The position numbers were made by a program, and so were the translations under genes. Positions 1-5,749 of a stretch of DNA of 7,598 bases are shown here, one piece after another. This stretch comes from Sulfonitrofixus sp039714575 (GTDB lineage Bacteria; Campylobacterota; Campylobacteria; Campylobacterales; Sulfurimonadaceae). The stretch spans positions 1-7,598 of the forward strand of contig JBDLJE010000081.1 in NCBI GenBank assembly GCA_039714575.1, in the 5' to 3' direction. The notes below the pieces were generated by a model. It was not told where the DNA came from and did not search any database. It was given only the letters and a program-made list of their open reading frames with translations. Every line of letters begins with the position of its first letter. The first letter of the stretch is position 1.

Positions 1-882
1 ACGACCTTCCATCAGCTCATTTAAAAAAGAGTCATATTTATGTTCAACCTCTATACGTTTGTCACAACCACAGCCTATTTCTGCTGACTTTTGCCATTGG
101 GAAGGGACTTTTTGTAACCTTTCAAAAGAACGCTCCAATGCTCCTTTTATTTTGTTTACACTATCTATATCTGCTAAATAGGTTGCTATAAACTCATGTC
201 CAGAAAAATCAGATGATGTAATAGGAATTGTCACATTTGCATCCAAACTGTCTTCGCCAATAAGTGTAAGATCAATCAACTTTTTAATGACCAGATCATT
301 TGTATTGGTAACCCATTCACCTTCATTTGCAACCCGATTTCCAGGACTTGCTACTGAAAATTGCAAAAAGTAGTTTTTTTGCCAGCTTTCCAGATTGTCA
401 AAAGCTCTCAAACCAAACAGATTGCCTTGCGAATGTGAAACTAATAAAACTGTATGTCCATCTTCAATGTTTTGCACATAGTTGTTTACCATTACATCCA
501 AATCTTCGGTTTCTTCAGAGATCATCCCTGCTAGATATATAGGTAACATACCCTCCGGAACATCCGGTGTCATAGCCAATGATAACGCAGTAAAATACCC
601 AAATGAGATCTGACCAAGTTGATATAGTTGATAATAAGTTTCGATCAAATCCCTGCGATGACCGTTTGTATGGTTGAAAGCTAGTTTAACTTGTGCCTCA
701 GTTTTTTCTAGTTTGTATATTATAAAATCTTCAAGTTCAAGTTGTCCGATTACAGCACTTTGTCTATTATTCCAAACGCCATTCCCAAAATATATATCCG
801 TTTTTCTTTCATCAATAGCAGCACCATGTACTAGTGATGATATTGAAAGTATAAAACCTATGTAGAATAGAATTTTTTTCAT
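1..882 (-). CDS. Secreted alpha/beta-hydrolase-like protein (lipase/esterase-like), 3' end beyond window
   Basis: An open frame of 294 codons runs from ATG at 882-880 down to position 1 without a stop, so the C-terminus is missing. The N-terminus (MKKILFYIGFILSISSLVHG) is a Sec signal peptide with probable cleavage near residues 20-22, so the product is exported. Residues 145-153 read V-L-L-V-S-H-S-Q-G: a hydrophobic strand followed by a nucleophile-elbow variant, with Ser151 as the likely nucleophile in the lipase/esterase alpha/beta-hydrolase fold. Asp196 (in T-N-T-N-D-L-V) and His229 (in F-S-G-H-E-F) come later in the right order to complete a Ser-Asp-His triad. The D-I-Y-F-G-N-G-V-W segment at 29-37 precedes the hydrolase core. 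Cys271 and Cys273 lie near the cut end. The gene overlaps the lipoprotein stop by one base (TAATG) and has a weak GGA at 891-893, suggesting translational coupling. It is AT-rich compared with the glmU block. Substrate is unknown; the triad assignment is inference from motif order. Confidence 0.85.
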   Translation of the reverse strand, partial: MKKILFYIGFILSISSLVHGAAIDERKTDIYFGNGVWNNRQSAVIGQLELEDFIIYKLEKTEAQVKLAFNHTNGHRRDLIETYYQLYQLGQISFGYFTALSLAMTPDVPEGMLPIYLAGMISEETEDLDVMVNNYVQNIEDGHTVLLVSHSQGNLFGLRAFDNLESWQKNYFLQFSVASPGNRVANEGEWVTNTNDLVIKKLIDLTLIGEDSLDANVTIPITSSDFSGHEFIATYLADIDSVNKIKGALERSFERLQKVPSQWQKSAEIGCGCDKRIEVEHKYDSFLNELMEGR

Positions 883-1484
883 TATTCATTTCCAAGAGTA
901 TCAATATCTACGTCACATTTCTCTTTAATTTTAGGCCTACTATCAAACACGTGCCCACTCAAAGCATCGTTATAATCCATATACGCTTCTAAACGTTCTC
1001 TTGTATTAAAAATGACATCCTGCATCTCTTCATCATAGATTCTATGTTCCTGTCGATATTGCAATCTTAAATGATAATCCTGAATATTTTTTAAATGTTG
1101 TTTATAATAATACCACTGGCAATCAATAGCATCATCCATCACTTTATATGTATTCCTCTCATAAGCCTTTTCAGGTTCCTGAATGATGATCTGCGTAGCT
1201 TTGGCATACTGCAGTGCTATTGCCCGGTCTTTGCGGGAGTTCTCAAAATCTCTAAACCGTTTATAAATATATATTTCCATATCATCACGAACCCCATTTT
1301 CATTAACATCAATCCCTAAAAGAGTCTCTTTCCCAGCCTCACCAGGATCTGGCGGAAGAGTGTGTCCATCTATCACCAATATCTCTTCTTCACTCGTTGA
1401 ACTGCCGTCACTCCAACTACAGCCTGTTATTAATACAGAGGCAATTAGAAATATTGCAATAAAAAGAATTTTTTGTTTTAACAT
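882..1484 (-). CDS. Small lipoprotein with Ca2+-loop-like motif, function unknown
   Basis: A 200-residue protein. Residues 1-21 form a lipoprotein signal peptide ending in the lipobox I-T-G-C with lipidated Cys22. The +2 residue is Ser, which in enterobacterial rules favours outer-membrane sorting. After a Ser/Glu-rich linker (23-34) comes L-P-P-D-P (43-47), then an Asp/Asn loop at 59-70 (D59, N61, N63, G64, D67, D68, E70) resembling an EF-hand or thrombospondin-type-3 calcium-binding loop. The rest (75-175) is charged and probably helical. Cys122 and Cys190 are the only other cysteines and could form a disulfide in the periplasm. The start is supported by AGGA at 1491-1494, six bases upstream. 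The gene is first in a two-gene unit with the secreted hydrolase, so a shared extracytoplasmic role (tethering, chaperone or inhibitor) is plausible but unproven. I do not recognise a named family. Confidence 0.85.
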   Translation of the reverse strand: MLKQKILFIAIFLIASVLITGCSWSDGSSTSEEEILVIDGHTLPPDPGEAGKETLLGIDVNENGVRDDMEIYIYKRFRDFENSRKDRAIALQYAKATQIIIQEPEKAYERNTYKVMDDAIDCQWYYYKQHLKNIQDYHLRLQYRQEHRIYDEEMQDVIFNTRERLEAYMDYNDALSGHVFDSRPKIKEKCDVDIDTLGNE

Positions 1485-1509
1485 ATTTTTTCCTATTTTT
1501 TATCGTATT

Positions 1510-1538
1510 AACATAGTAGCTTAAAGGTTCTTTAGCAA
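1510..1538 (-). promoter_or_regulatory. Candidate sigma70 promoter for the lipoprotein-hydrolase pair
   Basis: On the minus strand, a -35-like TTGCTA (1538-1533) is followed after exactly 17 bases by a -10-like TATGTT (1515-1510). This places transcription start near 1503 and gives a leader of about 20 nt that includes the AGGA ribosome site. The spacer contains a small imperfect inverted repeat (TAAAG-gtt-CTTTA, plus strand 1522-1534) that could be an operator or chance. Both hexamers are partial matches and no experimental support exists here. Confidence 0.4.
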
Positions 1539-1639
1539 ACTACATGTTACGTAAATGTGTTTCAGCAACTATCTGTATAAATACTTCATTCAAAACACCT
1601 ATAAAACCGTCACCTAATCTCATATCCATCTTCTTACGC

Positions 1640-1645
1640 TAAAAT
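1640..1645 (+). promoter_or_regulatory. Candidate -10 element for the glmU operon
   Basis: TAAAAT preceded by CGC lies 27 bases before the glmU ATG, predicting a leader of about 20 nt. Campylobacterota sigma70 promoters characteristically rely on a TATAAT-like -10 with AT-rich upstream periodicity and little -35 conservation, which fits. A second candidate, TATAAA at 1576-1581, would give a longer leader. No strong Shine-Dalgarno follows (only AAAGAA at 1661-1665). This is motif matching only. Confidence 0.45.
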
Positions 1646-1672
1646 AGCAACAAATAATACAAAGAATACTCT

Positions 1673-2983
1673 ATGCAAACAGAACTCTCGATCGTTATCT
1701 TAGCCGCCGGCAAAGGCAGCCGTATGAAATCGCCTAAGGCGAAGGTGCTTCACACCATCAGCGGCAAGCCGATGCTCTACCACTCCATCAAAGCTTCTCT
1801 TGAGTTGACCGACGATGTCATCGTTGTTGTTGCCCACCAGAAAGAGGCTGTTATAGAGGCGATGAAGGCTGAGTTTGAGAACATCACCTTTGTGGTTCAA
1901 GATGCGGAGAACTTTCCGGGAACGGGCGGTGCGGTGATGGGCCTCTCTCCGAGTTATGAAAAGGTCTTGGTACTTAACGGTGACATGCCGCTTATCACTG
2001 CCAGTGCACTGAGCGGGTTTGTAGAGAGCAACAGTGCCATCGCAATGTCGATCTTCAACCTTGAAGACCCTTCAGGCTATGGTCGTGTTGTCATTGACAA
2101 ACACGGTGTACAGCGCATTGTCGAGCAGAAAGATGCGACACCCGAAGAGCTTCTTATCAACTACGTCAACGCAGGTATCTATAGCTTCAAGCGTGACGTG
2201 CTTGAAAAATACATTCCCCTGCTCTCAAACGACAACGCACAGAGTGAATACTACCTCACCGATGTTATCGCACTTGCCAAAGCTGACGGCATCAACATCG
2301 AACCGTTAGAGGTGGATGAAGAGCACTTTAAAGGGGTTAACTCCAAGATCGACCTTGCAAGCGCCGAAGAGATCATGCAGGAGCGTATCCGCAACAAGTG
2401 GATGGCCGAGGGTGTTGTGATGCAGCTTCCGCAGACCATCTACATCGAAGAGAGTGTTGTGTTCGAAGGCGAATGTATTGTCGAGAACGGCGCACGTATC
2501 TGCGGTGACTCCAGGATCATCAACTCGCACATCAAAGCCCACTCTGTTGTCGAAGACTCCACGATGGAGAACTCCGATGTCGGCCCTATGGGACATTTAC
2601 GTCCTCTCTCAAACCTCAAAGACACCCATATCGGCAACTTTGTCGAGGTCAAAAAGTCTACTCTTGACGGCGTTAAAGCCGGTCATCTGAGTTATATCGG
2701 TGATGCGGAGGTCGGCAGCGGTTCTAACATCGGTGCGGGCGTCATCACCTGTAACTACGACGGTAAGAAAAAGTACAAGACGATCATCGGTAAAAATGTC
2801 TTTGTCGGTTCCGACAGCCAGATCGTCGCACCGTGTACTATCGATGACGATGTCATGGTCGCGGCAGGGACAACACTGACAAGCAGCCATGTAAAAAGCG
2901 GCGTCCTTGTACTAAGCCGCGGCAAGATCAAAGTCATAGAGAACTTCTTTTACAAGTTTTTTAATAAGGAGAAGGCATGTTAA
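1673..2983 (+). CDS. glmU: Bifunctional UDP-GlcNAc pyrophosphorylase / glucosamine-1-P acetyltransferase GlmU
   Basis: A cytoplasmic enzyme that acetylates glucosamine-1-phosphate with acetyl-CoA and then joins the product to UTP, giving UDP-GlcNAc for peptidoglycan and lipid A. The uridyltransferase domain (about 1-228) has L-A-A-G-K-G-S-R-M-K at 10-19, P-G-T-G-G-A at 82-87, the metal-binding N-G-D at 102-104 (Asp104), N-A-G-I-Y at 167-171 and G-V-N at 221-223. The C-terminal part (about 250-425) is a left-handed beta-helix of hexapeptide repeats. It includes G-P-M-G-H-L-R-P (304-311), V-K-K (326-328) and G-H-L-S-Y-I-G-D-A-E (337-346) with the catalytic His338, then N-Y-D-G (361-364). At 436 residues it is slightly shorter than the 456 of E. 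coli, mostly in the C-terminal tail. An in-frame stop at 1655-1657 fixes ATG 1673 as the first start. It heads the operon, and its last 7 bases overlap coaBC. Confidence 0.97.
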   Translation: MQTELSIVILAAGKGSRMKSPKAKVLHTISGKPMLYHSIKASLELTDDVIVVVAHQKEAVIEAMKAEFENITFVVQDAENFPGTGGAVMGLSPSYEKVLVLNGDMPLITASALSGFVESNSAIAMSIFNLEDPSGYGRVVIDKHGVQRIVEQKDATPEELLINYVNAGIYSFKRDVLEKYIPLLSNDNAQSEYYLTDVIALAKADGINIEPLEVDEEHFKGVNSKIDLASAEEIMQERIRNKWMAEGVVMQLPQTIYIEESVVFEGECIVENGARICGDSRIINSHIKAHSVVEDSTMENSDVGPMGHLRPLSNLKDTHIGNFVEVKKSTLDGVKAGHLSYIGDAEVGSGSNIGAGVITCNYDGKKKYKTIIGKNVFVGSDSQIVAPCTIDDDVMVAAGTTLTSSHVKSGVLVLSRGKIKVIENFFYKFFNKEKAC

Positions 2984-4245
2984 TCCCTGAAAATCTTTTA
3001 GAAGGCAAAAAAGTCCTTCTGGGTGTCAGCGGTTCTATCGCCGTCTACAAATCACTGGAACTGGTGCGCCTCTTTGTCAAAGCGGGGGCAGAGGTCAAAG
3101 TGGTCATGAGCGACGCTTCCAAAAAGTTTGTCACCCCGCTCAGCTTTGAGACACTTTCACGCAACAAGGTCTTGGATGAGGCAAGCGAGTCATGGGCAGA
3201 CGACCATAACCACATTAAAGCGGCGCAGTGGGCAGACCTGTTTATCATCGCCCCTTGTACGGCGAACACCGTTGCCAAGCTGGCTAACGCCATTGCAGAC
3301 AATATGCTGACACAGTGTGCTCTCGCCTACCCGGGTCTTAAACTCATCGCACCCTCAGCCAACACCAACATGCTCGACAACCCTATTACTCAGGGTTCTT
3401 TGAAGATGCTGCAGGTCTCCAACTATGAGGTCATCGACACACAGGTCAAAGAGCTTGCCTGCCAAACCACCGGTGACGGTGCCATGGCTGAACCGCTGGA
3501 CATCTTCTGGTACAGCGCACGCACCCTCTTAAAGGAGAGTTTCTGGGAAGAGCGTATGGTGATAGTAACCGGCGGCGGTACGGTTGAGAAGATCGATGAT
3601 GTCCGCTACCTCTCCAACTACTCAAGCGGCAAGATGGCTTCATCTCTAGCAACAGCACTCTTTCTCAAAGGAGCCGATGTCAACCTCATAGCCACACGTT
3701 TTGAAGAGGACCTGCCGATCCATGTACACACCATCGATGTAGAGTCTTCGGACGAGATGTACGACTATCTTAAAGACTCTATCCGCATCGCGAAAAAAGG
3801 GAAGATGAGCAGACCTTCTCTGGTCAATGACGAGACCCTGCAGCTGATCCAAAAAGAGCCTTACCTCTTTATGGCCGCTGCCATAAGCGACTTTATACCC
3901 CGCTTTCCGCAAGAGGGCAAGATAAAAAAGGTCGAGCTCGGTGAGACATGGAACCTTGAACTGAAACAGAACATAGACCTTCTCTCAACGTTAGAGCGTT
4001 CCGGCATCAAAACCGTCGCTTTTAAAGCCGAGATGGATGCGGAAGAGTCCATTAAAAATGCATCGGCGCTCATCGACACTAAAGATGTAGATGCCGTCTG
4101 TCTTAACCTGCTCAAAGACAGCAGCAGTTTTGGCACCAGTGACAACCAGATAGACTTTATCACGGCTCACGGCATCGACAGCCTGCCCAAAATGGACAAA
4201 CTCGCCCTCTCGCTGAACATCGTAGAGAAGGCTGCCGTTTTATGA
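2977..4245 (+). CDS. coaBC: Bifunctional phosphopantothenoylcysteine decarboxylase / phosphopantothenate-cysteine ligase CoaBC (Dfp)
   Basis: Makes 4'-phosphopantetheine for coenzyme A: the CoaB half ligates cysteine to 4'-phosphopantothenate using CTP, and the FMN-dependent CoaC half decarboxylates the product. CoaC (about 10-185) shows the flavin-binding G-V-S-G-S-I-A (16-22), catalytic His79 in H-N-H-I, P-S-A-N-T-N-M at 126-132 where most homologues have P-x-M-N-x-x-M, and Cys162 in A-C-Q-T-T-G-D-G-A-M, the substrate-flap position. CoaB (about 192-422) has V-T-G-G-G-T (197-202), S-N-Y-S-S-G-K-M (213-220), A-A-A-I-S-D-F (300-306) and K-I-K-K (315-318). Residues about 266-294 add a basic stretch absent from E. 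coli CoaBC. Strong AAGGAG at 2966-2971, five bases before ATG, supports the start. The stop overlaps uppS (ATGA). Confidence 0.96.
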   Translation: MLIPENLLEGKKVLLGVSGSIAVYKSLELVRLFVKAGAEVKVVMSDASKKFVTPLSFETLSRNKVLDEASESWADDHNHIKAAQWADLFIIAPCTANTVAKLANAIADNMLTQCALAYPGLKLIAPSANTNMLDNPITQGSLKMLQVSNYEVIDTQVKELACQTTGDGAMAEPLDIFWYSARTLLKESFWEERMVIVTGGGTVEKIDDVRYLSNYSSGKMASSLATALFLKGADVNLIATRFEEDLPIHVHTIDVESSDEMYDYLKDSIRIAKKGKMSRPSLVNDETLQLIQKEPYLFMAAAISDFIPRFPQEGKIKKVELGETWNLELKQNIDLLSTLERSGIKTVAFKAEMDAEESIKNASALIDTKDVDAVCLNLLKDSSSFGTSDNQIDFITAHGIDSLPKMDKLALSLNIVEKAAVL

Positions 4246-4928
4246 AGATAAACACGCCGCACCATATCGCTATCATCATGGATGGAAACGGCCGTTGGGC
4301 GCAGCTTCAAGGCCTTAAACGTGTAAAAGGCCACGAGGCGGGTGCCGAAGTGGTTCGTGAGATCACGACCTACTGTTCTCAACATGAAGACATTGAGCAA
4401 TTAACACTCTACGCTTTCAGCACTGAAAATTGGAAACGCCCCAAACTGGAAGTAGAGTTCTTGATGAAACTACTCGAACGTTATCTCAAAGAAGAGTTAG
4501 ACACGTATATGCAAAACAATATCCGTTTTCATCCTATCGGTGACCTTTCTGGCTTTTCACGCCCACTCTTGACTACCATAGAGATGGTGGAAGAGAAGAC
4601 AAAGCACAACAATGGTCTTGTACAGAACCTTGCACTCAACTATGGTGCACAAGACGAGATCGTTCGTGCAGTGAACACACTTATAAAAAAGAGTGCTGAA
4701 GTCACCAAAGATAGTCTCAACGGTGCGCTCGACTGTTCAGTCCCGGTTGACCTGTTGATCAGAACCGGCGGTGACCACCGGCTTTCAAACTACCTGCTCT
4801 GGCAGGCGGCCTATGCCGAACTCTTTTTTGTTAACACCCTGTGGCCCGACTTCTCAACGTATGAGCTCGAGACCATCATTCATCAATTCACAACCATAGA
4901 ACGCCGATTTGGAGGGTTAACATCGTGA
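4242..4928 (+). CDS. uppS: Undecaprenyl diphosphate synthase (cis-prenyltransferase) UppS
   Basis: Condenses farnesyl diphosphate with eight isopentenyl diphosphates to undecaprenyl diphosphate, the C55 carrier lipid for peptidoglycan and O-antigen assembly; it acts at the cytoplasmic membrane face. The family motifs are intact: H-I-A-I-I-M-D-G-N-G-R-W-A at 8-20 with the essential Asp14, Y-A-F-S-T-E-N-W (57-64), R-T-G-G-D-H-R-L-S-N (174-183), and L-L-W-Q-A-A-Y-A-E-L-F-F (185-196) containing the Mg-binding Glu193, then W-P-D-F (201-204). The fifth residue of R-T-G-G-E is Asp here instead of the usual Glu. At 228 residues it is near the short end of the family (E. coli 253). The start overlaps the coaBC stop as ATGA. 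The upstream AGAAGG (4226-4231) is ten bases away, so translation probably relies partly on coupling. Confidence 0.96.
   Translation: MKINTPHHIAIIMDGNGRWAQLQGLKRVKGHEAGAEVVREITTYCSQHEDIEQLTLYAFSTENWKRPKLEVEFLMKLLERYLKEELDTYMQNNIRFHPIGDLSGFSRPLLTTIEMVEEKTKHNNGLVQNLALNYGAQDEIVRAVNTLIKKSAEVTKDSLNGALDCSVPVDLLIRTGGDHRLSNYLLWQAAYAELFFVNTLWPDFSTYELETIIHQFTTIERRFGGLTS
4911..4915 (+). promoter_or_regulatory. Ribosome binding site deciding a GTG start
   Basis: GGAGG inside the end of uppS lies nine bases before the GTG at 4925. It supports that non-ATG codon as the prepilin peptidase start. The GTG is the first residue of a frame whose N-terminus (I-G-L-I-A-F-I-F-G) matches the first membrane helix of the family; a later start would lose it. 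Confidence 0.65.
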
Positions 4929-5749
4929 TAGGACTTATTGCATTCATCTTCGGGGCCGTTATCGGCTCCTTCTTAAACGTTGTCATCTATCGTCTGCCGC
5001 GGGGAGAGAGTGTCGCCTTTCCTGCCTCACACTGTCAAAGCTGCAACACCGCCCTTAAACCGTACCACAACATCCCGATCTTCTCTTGGCTCTTCCTGCG
5101 TGGAGAGTGTGCGTTTTGTAAAGAGAAGATCTCTATTCAGTACCCCATCGTCGAGATACTGAGCGGCCTGCTTTTTATGAGTATCTTTTTGAAAAACGAC
5201 CTCACTCTGGCCACTCTGGGCATCGCCTTGACATTTTTGACACTGCTGACACTGGCGATGATCGACTTCTATTACAAGATGGTGCCCGACAGCCTTAACC
5301 TGCTGGCTCTGACACTTGCCGTTATCAGTGTTAACGACCCTCAGATGTTAGGTCTGAACTTTATCAACGCCCTGCTTTTGGCCGGCGGTTTTACGCTGTT
5401 GCGTTTTTACCTCTCGTACTATCTTTACGCACGGACCAAAGCCTTTGTCAAACCGGGTAAAAAACCTTCTTGGGTACGCAACTACAACCCGATGCCGCTC
5501 TATTTCGAAGCGATGGGCGAAGGTGACATCATGGTCGCGGCGACCATGGGTGCGCTTATGGGCATCCAGCTCTCTTTAGTCGCCGTCTTTTTGTCGGCGC
5601 TGATCGCCCTGCCTGCCATCTTGCTGGTTCGCGGTGAAGACGAAGAGAGCAAACGCCTGCCGTTTATCCCGTTCCTGGCCTTGGCGGCCTACATCGTTTA
5701 CATGTTTGAAACGCCTATATTAGCCTACTTGAAAGTCCTTTATGCATAG
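4925..5749 (+). CDS. pilD: Type IV prepilin peptidase / N-methyltransferase (PilD/GspO family, A24)
   Basis: An inner-membrane aspartyl protease that cleaves the leader of type IV pilin-like precursors and methylates the new N-terminus, serving type IV pili, type II secretion or DNA-uptake machines. The N-terminal domain has G-S-F-L-N-V-V-I-Y-R-L-P (14-25) and a complete four-cysteine zinc motif: Cys37, Cys40, Cys62, Cys65. The peptidase core has Asp114 in A-M-I-D-F-Y-Y-K-M-V-P-D and Asp201 in G-E-G-D, the two catalytic aspartates. Several hydrophobic helices follow, and the C-terminal L-P-F-I-P-F-L-A (245-252) is typical. Length 274 is normal for the two-domain form. It starts with GTG overlapping the uppS stop (GTGA). 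No pilin or secretion gene lies in the window, so its substrates are encoded elsewhere. Confidence 0.94.
   Translation: MIGLIAFIFGAVIGSFLNVVIYRLPRGESVAFPASHCQSCNTALKPYHNIPIFSWLFLRGECAFCKEKISIQYPIVEILSGLLFMSIFLKNDLTLATLGIALTFLTLLTLAMIDFYYKMVPDSLNLLALTLAVISVNDPQMLGLNFINALLLAGGFTLLRFYLSYYLYARTKAFVKPGKKPSWVRNYNPMPLYFEAMGEGDIMVAATMGALMGIQLSLVAVFLSALIALPAILLVRGEDEESKRLPFIPFLALAAYIVYMFETPILAYLKVLYA

Noticed and set aside
327..865. Plus-strand open frames opposite the left block
   Set aside because: They lie antisense to the long hydrolase frame, which has a signal peptide and hydrolase motifs. The plus-strand products are short and show no recognisable motif.
1095..1319. Plus-strand 74-codon frame inside the lipoprotein gene
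   Set aside because: It is hydrophobic only because AT-rich antisense codons give Ile and Phe. The lipoprotein frame has a lipobox and a ribosome site.
1..1484. Toxin-immunity pair reading of the lipoprotein and hydrolase
   Set aside because: The order and overlap would allow it, but both products carry export signals and no secretion-system marker or polymorphic-toxin domain is visible. I keep only the broader partner hypothesis.
1541..1560. TTACGTAA palindrome with flanking ACAT/ATGT in the intergenic region
   Set aside because: The perfect core is only eight bases and the flanks do not pair symmetrically around it, so it is within chance expectation.
1700..2937. Several minus-strand and shifted frames inside glmU
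   Set aside because: GlmU is full length with all motifs, and these frames are shadows of its codon pattern.
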